DNA of 64,000 bases from Nocardia asteroides. Lineage in GTDB: Bacteria; Actinomycetota; Actinomycetes; Mycobacteriales; Mycobacteriaceae. Below are positions 26,123 to 35,868 of the stretch, in pieces. Numbering within the stretch: the stretch's first letter is position 1; each line of letters starts with the position of its first letter. The notes below the pieces were generated by a model. That model did no database searches. It saw only the letters and a list, made by a program, of their open reading frames with translations, and was not told where the DNA came from. The DNA is taken from NCBI RefSeq assembly GCF_021183625.1, contig NZ_CP089214.1:5022001-5086000 (forward strand). Reading direction: 5' to 3'. Position numbers and translations under genes: made by a program.

Positions 26123-27496
26123 CTACCGCTCGTCCCGCGCCAGCAGCAGATCGACGGCTATGGCCGCGCTCTGGACGGCGCTCTCCATGGTCGCGGACCA
26201 GTCGGTAGCGGTCCAGTCACCGGCCAGGACCAGGCCGGGGATCGAGGTGCGCTGGGCGGGGCGCAGGTCGTGGGTGCCGAGGACCTGGGAGAAGGTGGCT
26301 CTTGGCATGCGCACCACGTGGCCATGGACCACCTTCGCGGCGCGGGCGGCAGGGTAGTAGCGGCGCAGCAGCTCCAGCTGCTCGGCGACGATCTCCTCGT
26401 TGGTCTTGTGGATCTGCTCGTAGGCGCCGCTGGTGGTGAGGCAGTAGAGCCATGCCCTTTCGGTGCTGCGGCCGGTCATGAGCTGGCGGTCGAAGACCTC
26501 GTCGATCACGCCGGTGCCGCCGATCAGTGCCTCGAATTCGGAGCGGGTGCCGAGCGGGCGGTCCAGGTACAGGTTGGTGCTGACGATGGGGGTGTAGCCG
26601 AGTTTGTCCGCGCGGGCGTAGATGTCGGCGTGCTCGGGCAGATCGTCGAGGAGGCCGCCGATATTGCCGTTCGGCACCGCGCAGAGCACGGCGTCGGCGG
26701 GGACGGTGCTGCCGTCGGCCAGCGTGACGCCGGTGACCGTGCCGTCCTCGATGACGATGCGCCGCGCGACCGCCCGGTGCCGCACCTGCACGCCGTGCTC
26801 GCGGAAGTACTTCTCCGCCCCGGTGATGTAGAGCGTGTCCAGGTCGGTGGTCGGGTAGCCGATGGTGACGGCCTGCCGGTGCGCGATGCTGTGCCGGATA
26901 CCGGTCGCGAGCACCCGGGCGAAGACCGCCGCCGACTCCTGGTGCACCGGCTCGGCGGCGATGCCGAGCGCCAGCCAGTCCCAGATGGCCTCGCGCGCCT
27001 TGGCGGGCATGCCGACCCGGTCGAACCACTGCGCGGTGGTGAGGTCGGCGAGGTCGGCGGGCGGGCGCAGCGCCTGCCGGCCGAGCCGCGCGGTGGCGAG
27101 GGCGGCGCGCGCCCGCTCCAGCGGGCTCGCGTCCGGATGCCCGCCGAAGAGCGTGCCGAGCGCGCGGACGCCGCGGGTGTACATGTCGACGCTGCGCCCG
27201 TCCGGCCAGCGCAGCGTGCCGCGCTTCGGGAAGGCGACGTACTCGCGGGTACCGATGGTGCGCAGGTACCGGAAGAGGTGCTCGTAGCCGCTGGCGATCA
27301 CGTGCTGGCCGTTGTCCGGCAGGTCGTCGACGGCGTCGACCTGCATGGCGTGCGTGCGGCCGCCGAGCCTGCCGCGGCGCTCGAGCAGGGTGACCTGCTT
27401 GCCCGCCTCGGCCAGCCAGACCGCGCCTGCGAGGCCGGCCAGGCCGCCGCCGATGACTACGTACTTCCGGGGATCGCCCTGTTGTCCGGCCACCAT
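26123..27496 (-). CDS. FAD-dependent amine oxidase, HpnE/phytoene desaturase-like
   Basis: A 457-aa flavin amine oxidase-fold protein. The N-terminal VIGGGLAGLAGAVWLAEAGKQVTLLERRG is a full FAD-binding fingerprint followed by GGRTHAMQV. C-terminal IPGLVLAGDWTATDWSATMESAVQSA is the second FAD signature seen in squalene/phytoene-desaturase-type enzymes. It most resembles hydroxysqualene dehydroxylase (HpnE), but no hopanoid genes are nearby, so the substrate is open. A GGAGGG site precedes the ATG. It converges on glpD with one base between stops. Confidence 0.75.
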   Translation of the reverse strand: MVAGQQGDPRKYVVIGGGLAGLAGAVWLAEAGKQVTLLERRGRLGGRTHAMQVDAVDDLPDNGQHVIASGYEHLFRYLRTIGTREYVAFPKRGTLRWPDGRSVDMYTRGVRALGTLFGGHPDASPLERARAALATARLGRQALRPPADLADLTTAQWFDRVGMPAKAREAIWDWLALGIAAEPVHQESAAVFARVLATGIRHSIAHRQAVTIGYPTTDLDTLYITGAEKYFREHGVQVRHRAVARRIVIEDGTVTGVTLADGSTVPADAVLCAVPNGNIGGLLDDLPEHADIYARADKLGYTPIVSTNLYLDRPLGTRSEFEALIGGTGVIDEVFDRQLMTGRSTERAWLYCLTTSGAYEQIHKTNEEIVAEQLELLRRYYPAARAAKVVHGHVVRMPRATFSQVLGTHDLRPAQRTSIPGLVLAGDWTATDWSATMESAVQSAAIAVDLLLARDER

Positions 27497-27553
27497 CGCC
27501 CGCCCTCCGCGCTTATTGACAGACTGCCAGTAAAGGTGGGGCGGTGGTATTCG

Positions 27554-28327
27554 TCAAGGCTCGGGCTGGCAGCGCGGGCAGAACCAGATGCCGCGCTCGC
27601 GCTGGGTGATTCGGTCGTGCTCCGGGCCGGTGTCGCCGAGCACCCGGCGCACGATGCGGGTGCCGCAGCGGCGGCAGCCCCAGTTGTGCCGCATGTAGGC
27701 GAGCGGCACATAGCGGTCGTGCGCGGCTCTGCTCAGGATGCGCTGGGCCTCGTTCACCAGGGCGAGCAGGTCGCCCGCCGCGCGCACCGGGGTCGCCGGG
27801 TGCACCTTGCGCAGATAGCAGACCTCGCTGCGGTAGATGTTGCCGATGCCGGCCAGATTGCGCTGGTCGAGCAGGGCGACGCCGATGGTCTGCTCGGGGT
27901 ACCGCTCCAGCCTGCGCACCGCCTCGGCGGGGTCCCAGTTCGGGCCGAGCAGGTCGGGGCCGAGGTGGTCGATCACGGTGTGCTCGTCGGCGAGCGGGAA
28001 CACCTCGACCTTGCCGAGCGAGAAGCCGACGGCCTCCACGTCCTCGGTGCCGAGGACCAGCCTTGCGGTCGCCCGCGGCTGGGTCCAGCGCTGGCCGCAG
28101 CGGTAGGTGCGCCACAGCCCCTCCATCTTGAGGTGGGTGTGGATGGAGGCGGTCGGGGTGCGCACGAACAGGTGCTTGCCGTAGGAGCCGACGCTCTCCA
28201 CTTGCTGGCCGCGCAGGTCGACGGTGGCGTACCGCGGGACCCGGAAATCGCTGCGGGTGAGGATCTTGCCCGCGAGCGCCGTGCGCAGCCGTGCGGCTGC
28301 GCGATAGACGGTGTCACCTTCGGGCAC
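27554..28327 (-). CDS. nei: Endonuclease VIII-type DNA glycosylase (Nei)
   Basis: Base-excision repair glycosylase/AP lyase of the Fpg/Nei family (257 aa). Mature P2 is the expected nucleophile and E3 the catalytic acid (PEGDTVYRAA). The helix-two-turn-helix segment includes LAGIGNIYRSE, and the C-terminal zinc finger is CRRC followed by CPRC. This order and position beside lhr match Rv3297-Rv3296. GTG 28327 is preceded by GAAGGAG. It sits 189 bp downstream of lhr on the same strand, linking two DNA-repair functions. Confidence 0.93.
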   Translation of the reverse strand: MPEGDTVYRAAARLRTALAGKILTRSDFRVPRYATVDLRGQQVESVGSYGKHLFVRTPTASIHTHLKMEGLWRTYRCGQRWTQPRATARLVLGTEDVEAVGFSLGKVEVFPLADEHTVIDHLGPDLLGPNWDPAEAVRRLERYPEQTIGVALLDQRNLAGIGNIYRSEVCYLRKVHPATPVRAAGDLLALVNEAQRILSRAAHDRYVPLAYMRHNWGCRRCGTRIVRRVLGDTGPEHDRITQRERGIWFCPRCQPEP

Positions 28328-28516
28328 AGCAGCGCTCCTTCACGCGATCCGAGATACCCGGGTTGCGGCGAGCGAAGCGGAGCCGGCGCACGCCGGGGCC
28401 ACGGCGGTGTGGCTGCCACGCGATGCCGGTGTCCGGATCGCGTAGCCGTCGTGGCGCGCGGTTACCTCGCCCGCCCGGGCCGATAATTTCCCGATCGCGG
28501 CACCTCGGCGCGACCC

Positions 28517-31500
28517 TCACCGGCCGAACTCGGGGCGGCGCACGGCGCGCTGGGGGCGCTCCTCCCTGCGTACCGCGCCGCGGCGCAGCCGCACCCCGCG
28601 CGGGGTGGCGGAGAAGCCGGCGGCGGTGAGGAAACCGGCGAAGGTGTGGCCGTGCACGGTCTCGCCGTCGACCCGGTCGATCACCAGCGCCTCAACCCCG
28701 CCCTCGTGCACCAGCTCGGCCAGCGCGTTCGCCGCCGCCTGCCTGGCGTCGGGGTCCTCGGTGAAGGTGAGCAGCGTCTTCCCGCCGCGCTCCAGGTAGG
28801 CCACCAGCTCGCCGTCGAGCAGCACCACCATGGCGCCCGCCTTGCGGCCCGGCCGGTGCCCGCCGTCTACCTCGCCCTTGGGCCAGGGCAGCGCCGCGCC
28901 GTACGGATTGGCCGGGTCGGTGGCGGCGAGGGCGAGCGCGGTGGCGGTGCTGCGCTGCCCGTCGTGCGGTTCGTGCGCGCGCAGCCGGTCGACCACGTCG
29001 GTGGTGGAGAACTGCGCGCCGCCCAGCGAGTCGACGAAGTAGCCGCGGCGGCAGCGCCCGCGGTCCTCGAACTCGGTGAGCACCCGGTACATGAGCGCGA
29101 ACCCGCCTGGCACGCCCTCGTTCTGCACCGAGCCGCGGGTGAGCACGCCGTACCGCTCCAGCAGCTGATCGGCGGTGGCGTGCGCGCGCACGGTGTTGTC
29201 GGCGGCGCGTTCGGGCAGCAGCGACCAGCGCCCCGCCACCGTCGGCGGGCCGCTGCGGGTCGGCAGCGCGGGCCGCGGCAGGTAGGCGCGTGCCCGCGGG
29301 GCCCGGCGCGGGCTGCGGTGCGCGGTGGTGGCGCGGGTGGTGCCGCCGAGCAGCGCGCGGACCGGGGCGAAGGTGTCGCCGGAGATCAGCCCGGCCCAGA
29401 CCAGGTCCCAGAGCGCGGCGGCGACGGCGGTGTCGTCCAGCAGCCCGGTGGCATCGGAGAGCTGCCGGAAGAAGTAGGCGCCGCCGCTCTGCGGCATCGC
29501 CCCGTCCACCGCGCCGAGCGCGGTGAGCAGCCGCAGGTGGGTCTCGGTGAACTCCGGTTCGTCGGCGGGGGGCAGGGTGAGCGGCGCCTGCTCGGCCAGG
29601 TGCAGCGCGATCCAGCCGTCCTTGCCGGTGATCGAGCCGTGCCCGGACCACAGCACCTCGCCGGTGGCGGTGAGCTCGTCCAGCATGGCGGGCGAGTAGT
29701 CGCGCACCCGCGCGGGCAGGACCAGCGATTCCCACGCCGAGGCCGGAATCGGCACCCCCGCGAGCTGCTCCACCACGGTGGCGACGCCGTCGACGCCGCG
29801 CAGCGTGCGGGTGCGCACGTGCTGCCAGGCGGGCAGGAAGCGGCCGAAGGCGGCGGTCGGCACCGGCTCGACCTCGTGCCGCGCGGCGGCCAGCGAGCGC
29901 CGCCGGATTCGCCGCAGCACCTGGGTGTCACACCACTCCGAGCCGGACGCCGCCGGCGTGAACTCGCCCTCCACCACCCGCTTCTCGGTGCCGAGGCGGT
30001 GCAGCGCGGCGGCGGCCACCGCGGTGCCGAGGCCGAACCTGGCCGCCACCGCCGCGGTGTCGAAGGGGCCGTGCGTGCGGGCGAAGCGGCCGACCAGATC
30101 GCCGAGCGGGTCCGGCACCGGCTCGACGAAGGCGGCGGGGGTGCCGATCGGCAGCGGCACGCCGAGCGCGTCGCGCAGCCGCGCCGCGTCCTCCACCGCG
30201 ACCCACCAGGAGCGCCCGGCGAAGCTGACCTCCAGCGCCCGCCTCGCCACCCGCAGCTCGGCGAACCAGTCGACGGGGTCGGCGGTGCAGCGCGCGGCCG
30301 CCTCCTCGGCGGTGAGCGGCCCGAGCAGCCGGAGCAGGTCGGCCAGCCCCTCCATATCCCGCGCGTGCCGCTCGGGGGTGAGCCGCTGCAGCTCCAGCTC
30401 GGTCTGCTCCAGCACCGCGGCGTCCAGCAGCTCGCGCAGCTCGACCCGGCCGAGCAGCTCGGCGAGCAACCCGGAGTCCAGCGAGAGCGCGGCGGCCCTG
30501 CGCTCGGCCAGCGGGTTGTCGCCCTCGTACATGAACTGGCCGATGTAGTCGAAGAGCAGCGCGTTGGCGAACGGCGACGGGGTCGGCGTCTCCACCTCGA
30601 CCAGCCGGACCTGCCTGCGCGCCACCCGCCCGAGCAGCTCGGTGAGCGCGGGCAGGTCGTAGACGTCGCGCAGGCACTCCCGCGCGGTCTCCAACAGGAT
30701 CGGGAAGTCCGGGAACTTCCGCGCCACGTCCAGCAGCTGCGCCGAGCGCTGGCGCTGCTGCCAGAGCGGGGCGCGCTTGCCCGGATCGCGGCGCGGAAGC
30801 AGCAGCGCGCGGGCGGCGCACTCGCGGAAGCGGGAGGCGAAGAGCGCCGAGGTGCCGACCTGCTCGGTGACGATCTGGTCGATCTCGTCCGGCTCGAAGA
30901 CGAAGAGCTCGCTGCCGGGCGGCTCGTCGGTGGTGTCCGGCAGCCGGACCACGATGCCGTCGTCCGAGGCGGTCGGCGCGGCGTCCACCTCGAAGCGCTC
31001 GCGCAGCCGGGCCCCGATGGCCAGCGCCCAGGCCGCGTGCACCGGCGTGCCGTACGGCGAGTGCAGCACCAGCCGCCAGTCGCCCAGCTCGTCCCGGAAG
31101 CGCTCCACCACCAGCGTCTTGTCGGTGGGGAGGCGACCGGTGGCGGTGCGCTGCTCGGTGAGCAGCGCGGCCAGGTTGTCCCTGGCGAAGTCGTCCAGCC
31201 CGGCCGCGGCGGTGAGCTTCTCGATGCCGCCGTCGTCCAGGTGCCTGCCCGCGTTGCGCACGAACTCGCCGACCGCCTCGCCCAGCTCGGCCGGGCGGCC
31301 GAGCCCGTCGCCGTGCCAGAACGGCAGCCTGCCCGGCTGGCCGAAGGCGGGCGTGACCAGCACCCGGTCGTAGGTGATCTCCTCGATCCGCCAGCTGGTG
31401 GCGCCGAGCGCGAAGACATCGCCGACCCGGGACTCGTAGACCATCTCCTCGTCCAGCTCGCCCACCCGGGAGGCCTTCTCGCCGACCATGTACACCGCGA

Positions 31501-33115
31501 ACATGCCGCGGTCCGGGATCGCGCCACCGGAGGTGACCGCGAGCCGCTGCGCGCCGGGGCGGCCGGTGAGCGTGCCCGCGTCCCGATCCCAGACCAGCCG
31601 CGGCCGCAGCTCGGCGAACTCGTCCGAGGGGTAGCGCCCGGCCAGCAGGTCGAGCACCGCCTCGTAGGCGGAGCGCGGCAGCCCGCTGTAACTGCCGGTG
31701 CCGCGCACCAGCTCGAACCAGCCGTCCACGTCGATGGGCTCGAGCGCGCAGGCGGCGACCGTCTGCTGGGCCAGGATGTCCAACGGGTGCGCGGGCATGC
31801 GCAGCGCCTCGATCTGCCCGGAGAGCATCCGGTGCGCGGTGACCGCGGTGTGCACCACGTCGGTGCGGTGCTTGGGAAAGAGCACGCCGCGCGAGATCTC
31901 ACCCACCTGGTGCCCGGCCCGCCCGACCCGCTGCAGCCCGCTCGCCACCGACGGCGGCGCCTCCACCTGGACGACGAGGTCGACCGCGCCCATGTCGATG
32001 CCGAGCTCCAGGCTGCTGGTGGCGACCACGCAGCGCAGCCGCCCGCTCTTGAGGTCGTCCTCGATGAGCGCGCGCTGCTCCTTGCTCACCGAGCCGTGGT
32101 GCGCCCGCGCCAGCAGCTGTCCGGCACCGTGCACCACGTCGGTCGAGGCGCCGATCTGGGCGGGCGGGCCGTGCGCGGTGTCGACGGGCTCGCCCATCCG
32201 CTCGGCGTAGGTCTCGTTCAGCCGGGCGGTGAGCCGCTCGGCCAGCCGCCGCGAATTGGCGAAGACGATGGAGCTGCGGTGCTCGAGCACCAGGTCGACG
32301 ATGGCCGCGTCGACGTGCGGCCAGATCGAGCCGGGCTGGTCGGACTCGCCGCCGGAATCCGGCTCGGTCATGTCCGCCACCGGGACCCGCACCGAGAGGT
32401 CGAAGGTCTTCGCCGCGGGCGGCGCCACGATGGTGATCGGCGCGGGGCCGACCAGGAAGCGCCCCACCTCCTCCGGCGGGCGCACGGTGGCGGAGAGCCC
32501 GATGCGCTGGGCCGGGTGCTCGGCCAGCGCGTCCAGCGCGTCCAGCCGGGCCAGCGAGAGCGCGAGGTGCGCGCCGCGCTTACCGCCCGCGATGGCGTGC
32601 ACCTCGTCGACGATCACGGTGTGCACCTCGCGCAGCGTCTCCCGCGCCGCCGAGGTGAGCATGAGGAACAGCGACTCCGGGGTGGTGATCAGGATGTCCG
32701 GCGGGGTGCGCTGCATGGCTCTGCGCTCGCCCGCCGGGGTGTCGCCGGAGCGCACGCCGACGGTGATCTCCGGCGGCTCCAGCCCCAGCCTGGCCGCGGT
32801 GCGCGCGACCCCGGCGAGCGGGGCGCGCAGGTTGCGCTCGACATCCACCGCCAGCGCCTTGAGCGGGGAGACGTAGAGCACCGAGGTGCCGGCCTGCGGC
32901 TCGCCGCGCGCGCGGACCTTGGCCGCTGGGTCGCGGGTGGCCAGCCGGTCGATGGCCCACAGGAAGGCGGAGAGCGTCTTGCCGGAGCCGGTCGGCGCGA
33001 TGACCAGGGTGTGCGCGCCCGCGGCGATCGCCTCCCAGGCGCCGAGCTGCGCGGACGTCGGCGCCGGGAAGGCGCCGTCGAACCACTGCCTGGTCGCTGG
33101 GGAGAACCGGTCCAT
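28517..33115 (-). CDS. lhr: ATP-dependent helicase Lhr
   Basis: Large superfamily 2 DNA repair helicase, 1532 aa from ATG 33115. Walker A APTGSGKT (about residues 45-52) and DEVH box VDEVHAI form the first RecA domain; motif VI QRVGRAGHQ lies in the second. A winged-helix region and the long Lhr-CTD (beyond about residue 850) complete the full-length actinobacterial form. A GTG at 33130 would add five residues, but CACACT lies 6 nt before ATG 33115. Antisense frames stay open because of GC codon bias and are not genes. Confidence 0.94.
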   Translation of the reverse strand: MDRFSPATRQWFDGAFPAPTSAQLGAWEAIAAGAHTLVIAPTGSGKTLSAFLWAIDRLATRDPAAKVRARGEPQAGTSVLYVSPLKALAVDVERNLRAPLAGVARTAARLGLEPPEITVGVRSGDTPAGERRAMQRTPPDILITTPESLFLMLTSAARETLREVHTVIVDEVHAIAGGKRGAHLALSLARLDALDALAEHPAQRIGLSATVRPPEEVGRFLVGPAPITIVAPPAAKTFDLSVRVPVADMTEPDSGGESDQPGSIWPHVDAAIVDLVLEHRSSIVFANSRRLAERLTARLNETYAERMGEPVDTAHGPPAQIGASTDVVHGAGQLLARAHHGSVSKEQRALIEDDLKSGRLRCVVATSSLELGIDMGAVDLVVQVEAPPSVASGLQRVGRAGHQVGEISRGVLFPKHRTDVVHTAVTAHRMLSGQIEALRMPAHPLDILAQQTVAACALEPIDVDGWFELVRGTGSYSGLPRSAYEAVLDLLAGRYPSDEFAELRPRLVWDRDAGTLTGRPGAQRLAVTSGGAIPDRGMFAVYMVGEKASRVGELDEEMVYESRVGDVFALGATSWRIEEITYDRVLVTPAFGQPGRLPFWHGDGLGRPAELGEAVGEFVRNAGRHLDDGGIEKLTAAAGLDDFARDNLAALLTEQRTATGRLPTDKTLVVERFRDELGDWRLVLHSPYGTPVHAAWALAIGARLRERFEVDAAPTASDDGIVVRLPDTTDEPPGSELFVFEPDEIDQIVTEQVGTSALFASRFRECAARALLLPRRDPGKRAPLWQQRQRSAQLLDVARKFPDFPILLETARECLRDVYDLPALTELLGRVARRQVRLVEVETPTPSPFANALLFDYIGQFMYEGDNPLAERRAAALSLDSGLLAELLGRVELRELLDAAVLEQTELELQRLTPERHARDMEGLADLLRLLGPLTAEEAAARCTADPVDWFAELRVARRALEVSFAGRSWWVAVEDAARLRDALGVPLPIGTPAAFVEPVPDPLGDLVGRFARTHGPFDTAAVAARFGLGTAVAAAALHRLGTEKRVVEGEFTPAASGSEWCDTQVLRRIRRRSLAAARHEVEPVPTAAFGRFLPAWQHVRTRTLRGVDGVATVVEQLAGVPIPASAWESLVLPARVRDYSPAMLDELTATGEVLWSGHGSITGKDGWIALHLAEQAPLTLPPADEPEFTETHLRLLTALGAVDGAMPQSGGAYFFRQLSDATGLLDDTAVAAALWDLVWAGLISGDTFAPVRALLGGTTRATTAHRSPRRAPRARAYLPRPALPTRSGPPTVAGRWSLLPERAADNTVRAHATADQLLERYGVLTRGSVQNEGVPGGFALMYRVLTEFEDRGRCRRGYFVDSLGGAQFSTTDVVDRLRAHEPHDGQRSTATALALAATDPANPYGAALPWPKGEVDGGHRPGRKAGAMVVLLDGELVAYLERGGKTLLTFTEDPDARQAAANALAELVHEGGVEALVIDRVDGETVHGHTFAGFLTAAGFSATPRGVRLRRGAVRREERPQRAVRRPEFGR

Positions 33116-33121
33116 GGCCCC

Positions 33122-33127
33122 AGTGTG
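33122..33127 (-). promoter_or_regulatory. Possible leaderless -10 box of lhr
   Basis: Reading leftward, CACACT, 6 nt, ATG 33115. The first base departs from TANNNT, so support is weaker than for other genes. Confidence 0.35.
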
Positions 33128-33150
33128 CACCTGGGTACCGACAGCGCGGT

Positions 33151-33156
33151 TAACCT
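33151..33156 (+). promoter_or_regulatory. Leaderless-type -10 box of the phosphatase-like gene
   Basis: TAACCT, 6 nt (GCCGGT), then ATG 33163. Confidence 0.6.
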
Positions 33157-33162
33157 GCCGGT

Positions 33163-33699
33163 ATGGCGGGGATGGTGCGGCTCGATCTGGTGAGCCACGG
33201 GATTACCGGTGCGTTGCGGGCCGGGCGGTTCCCGGACGACGAGCCGCTGCTCGACACCTGGGCCGCGGCACCGGTCGCGCGGCCGCCCGCGGTGGTGCTG
33301 ACCGGGCCGGAGCGGCGGGCGGTGCGGACCGCGGCGGTGCTCGGCGTGCGGGCCGAGGTCGATCCGGCGCTGCGGGATCTGGACGCCGGGCGGTGGCGTG
33401 GTCTCGGCATGGCCGAGCTGCCGCCGGAGCAGTTGCACGCATGGCTGACCGACCCGGCGTTCGATGGGCACGGGGGCGAGTCGGTGGTGGCCGTGGTCGC
33501 CCGGGTCGGGGCGTGGCTGGCCGAGGTCGCTGCCCGCGGGGCGGCGGTCCTGGCCGTGACGCACCCGGCGGTGGTGCGAGCCGCCGTGGTCACCACGCTG
33601 GACGCGCCGCCGAGCGCGTTCTGGCGGGTGGACGTCCCACCCGGCTCCCGCACCCGGCTGCACTTCCGCAGCGCCTGGACCCTGCGTCTCCCGGCCTGA
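33163..33699 (+). CDS. Histidine-phosphatase superfamily protein with degenerate RHG motif
   Basis: A 178-aa phosphoglycerate-mutase-like fold. The N-terminal catalytic motif, normally RHG, reads VSHGITG: the nucleophilic His is kept but the preceding phosphate-binding Arg is Ser. The second His is present in AVTHPAVVRAAVV, and ERRAVRTAAVLG supplies another conserved Arg region. Activity may be reduced or lost. It is divergent from lhr. Its position differs from H37Rv, where I recall a TetR gene beside lhr. The substrate is unknown. Confidence 0.75.
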   Translation: MAGMVRLDLVSHGITGALRAGRFPDDEPLLDTWAAAPVARPPAVVLTGPERRAVRTAAVLGVRAEVDPALRDLDAGRWRGLGMAELPPEQLHAWLTDPAFDGHGGESVVAVVARVGAWLAEVAARGAAVLAVTHPAVVRAAVVTTLDAPPSAFWRVDVPPGSRTRLHFRSAWTLRLPA

Positions 33700-33703
33700 A
33701 CCC

Positions 33704-35224
33704 CTACTCGAACCGAATTCCCTGCGCCAGCGGCAACTCCGTCGAGTAGTTCACCGTGTTGGTGGCCCGCCGCATGTACGCCTTCCAGGAGTCCGACCCC
33801 GACTCCCGCCCGCCCCCGGTCTGCTTCTCCCCGCCGAAGGCCCCGCCGATCTCCGCCCCCGACGTGCCGATATTCACATTGGCGATCCCGCAGTCCGACC
33901 CGTCGGCGGCGAGGAACCGCTCCGCCTCGCGCTGATTCCCGGTGAAGATCGCCGACGACAGCCCCTGCGGCACGGCGTTGTGCAGCTCGATGGCGGTGTC
34001 GAGGTCGTCGTAGGTGAGCAGGTAGAGGATCGGCGCGAAGGTCTCCTCCCGGACGATCGCGGTCTGCGCGGGCATCCGCACCAGCGCGGGCCGCACGTAG
34101 TAGGCGTCCGGCCCGAAGCCGTCCACCCTGGTACCCCCGGCGACGATCTCGCCGCCGTCGGCCACCGCGCGCTCCAGCGCCGCCGTCATGGCGTGGTACC
34201 CGCGCTCGTGGATCAGCGGCCCGACCAGCACGCCCGGCTCGGTGGGGTCGCCCACCCGCAGCTGACCGTAGGCGGCCGCCAGCCTGTCTGACAGCTCGTC
34301 CGCGATCGAGCGGTGCACGATCAACCTGCGCAGCGTGGTGCAGCGCTGCCCTGCGGTCCCCGCCGCCGCGAAGACGATGCCGCGCACCGCGAGCTCCAGA
34401 TCGGCCGACGGCGTGACGACGGCGGCGTTGTTGCCACCCAGCTCCAGCAGGCAGCGGCCGAACCGCGCGGCCACCCGCGGCGCCACCGCGCGCCCCATCG
34501 GCACCGACCCGGTGGCGCTGAGCAGCGCGACCCGCGGATCGTCCACCAGCGCCGCCCCGTTCTCCGCGCCGCCGAGCACCAGCTGGTGCACCTCGGGATC
34601 CGCGCCGACGTCAAGCGCTGCCCGGCGCAGCAGGGTGTGGCAGGCCAGCGCGGTGAGCGGCGTCAGCTCGGAGGGCTTCCAGACCACGGTGTCCCCGCAG
34701 ACCAGCGCGATCGCGGTGTTCCACGCCCACACCGCGACCGGGAAGTTGAACGCCGAGATCACCCCGACCACCCCGAGCGGGTGCCAGGTCTCCAGCAGCC
34801 GGTGCCCCGGCCGCTCGGACGGCATGGTGCGCCCGTACAGCTGCCGGGAGAGCCCGACCGCGAACTCGCAGACGTCGACCATCTCCTGCACCTCGCCGAC
34901 CGCCTCCGCCGGAATCTTCCCCGCCTCCAGCGTGACCAGCCCGCCCAGCTCCTCCCGATGGGTCACCAGGAGTTCGCCGAGCCTGCGCACCACGGCCGCG
35001 CGCACCGGCGCGGGCACCGTGCGCCAGCCGCGGAAGGCGTGCGCGGCGCGCTCGATCGCGGACTCGGCATCGGCGGGCGAGTCGGTGCGGATCGGGAAGA
35101 GCACGGCGCCGGTGATCGGGGTGCGGGCGCCGAGCTCGCCGGGCTCCGGCGGCGGGACGCCGAGCGCCGCGAGCAGGCCGAGCGCGCGGGCGGCGATCGG
35201 ATCGGTGGTGACGGTATCGGTCAC
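33704..35224 (-). CDS. pcd: Piperideine-6-carboxylate/alpha-aminoadipate semialdehyde dehydrogenase
   Basis: A 506-aa aldehyde dehydrogenase. SAFNFPVAVWAWN and WKPSELTPL form the NAD site, ELGGNNAAVV holds the catalytic Glu and GTAGQRCTTLRR the nucleophilic Cys. GTG 35224 was chosen because GGAGG at 35230-35234 is its ribosome-binding site; longer frames would start within the regulatory spacer. Together with Lat it should oxidise the product of lysine epsilon-transamination to alpha-aminoadipate, as proposed for Rv3293. Divergent from lrpA, which probably controls it. Confidence 0.9.
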   Translation of the reverse strand: MTDTVTTDPIAARALGLLAALGVPPPEPGELGARTPITGAVLFPIRTDSPADAESAIERAAHAFRGWRTVPAPVRAAVVRRLGELLVTHREELGGLVTLEAGKIPAEAVGEVQEMVDVCEFAVGLSRQLYGRTMPSERPGHRLLETWHPLGVVGVISAFNFPVAVWAWNTAIALVCGDTVVWKPSELTPLTALACHTLLRRAALDVGADPEVHQLVLGGAENGAALVDDPRVALLSATGSVPMGRAVAPRVAARFGRCLLELGGNNAAVVTPSADLELAVRGIVFAAAGTAGQRCTTLRRLIVHRSIADELSDRLAAAYGQLRVGDPTEPGVLVGPLIHERGYHAMTAALERAVADGGEIVAGGTRVDGFGPDAYYVRPALVRMPAQTAIVREETFAPILYLLTYDDLDTAIELHNAVPQGLSSAIFTGNQREAERFLAADGSDCGIANVNIGTSGAEIGGAFGGEKQTGGGRESGSDSWKAYMRRATNTVNYSTELPLAQGIRFE

Positions 35225-35339
35225 GGGGTCCTCCCTGGAGAGCGCGGAAACGCGAACATCGTTGGGTCCGAACGCAGCACGATCGGCGGAGCGGATGTGA
35301 ACCGGCCGAACTTCCCGCACCTGCGCGGTTCCGCTGAGT

Positions 35340-35345
35340 TAGCCT
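35340..35345 (+). promoter_or_regulatory. Leaderless-type -10 box of lrpA
   Basis: TAGCCT followed by 6 nt and ATG 35352. This favours ATG 35352 over the GTG three bases earlier. Confidence 0.55.
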
Positions 35346-35351
35346 TCGGTG

Positions 35352-35804
35352 ATGGCGGATTCACCTGCACGACCCGTTCTCGACGACATCGATCGTCTGC
35401 TGATCCGGGAGCTGATGGCCGACGGGCGGGCGACGCTGTCGAACCTCGCGGAGAAGGCGAGCCTCTCGGTGTCGGCGGTGCAGTCGCGGGTGCGCAGGCT
35501 GGAGGCGCGCGGCGTGATCCGCGGGTACACCGCCAAGGTCGACCCGGAGGCACTCGGGCAGCTGCTCTCCGCATTCGTCGCCATCACCCCTCTCGATCCG
35601 TCGCAGCCCGACGAGGCGCCCGCACTGCTGCAGGGCATCGCCGGAATCGAGGCGTGCCACTCGGTTGCCGGTGACGAGAGTTACGTCCTCACCGTCCGGG
35701 TGGCCTCGCCGCGGCACCTGGAGCAGCTGCTGCAGGAGATCCGGGCGACCGCCAACGTCCGTACCCGCAGCACCATCATTCTGCAGACATTCTATGACAA
35801 GTAG
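35352..35804 (+). CDS. lrpA: Lrp/AsnC-family transcriptional regulator
   Basis: A 150-aa regulator with an N-terminal winged helix-turn-helix (DDIDRLLIRELMADGRATLSNLAEKASLS..SAVQSRVRRLEARGVI, about residues 10-58) and a C-terminal RAM effector domain (about 70-145). It stands between divergent pcd and downstream lat, as Rv3291c does in H37Rv, so it probably senses an amino acid such as lysine and controls both. Probably leaderless. Confidence 0.92.
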   Translation: MADSPARPVLDDIDRLLIRELMADGRATLSNLAEKASLSVSAVQSRVRRLEARGVIRGYTAKVDPEALGQLLSAFVAITPLDPSQPDEAPALLQGIAGIEACHSVAGDESYVLTVRVASPRHLEQLLQEIRATANVRTRSTIILQTFYDK

Positions 35805-35855
35805 CCTTGCGCAGTAATTTATACGGATCCAGGTAGAGATTCCGCAAATTTTCCT

Positions 35856-35861
35856 TACGAT
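35856..35861 (+). promoter_or_regulatory. Leaderless-type -10 box of lat
   Basis: TACGAT, 7 nt, then GTG 35869. It lies in a locally AT-rich stretch (about 35810-35860) that would suit an Lrp binding region. Confidence 0.5.
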
Positions 35862-35868
35862 TGGGGGT

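Noticed and set aside
28646..33193. A 1515-codon + strand open frame
   Set aside because: Antisense shadow of lhr with His/Gly/Arg/Val-rich nonsense composition, caused by GC codon bias.
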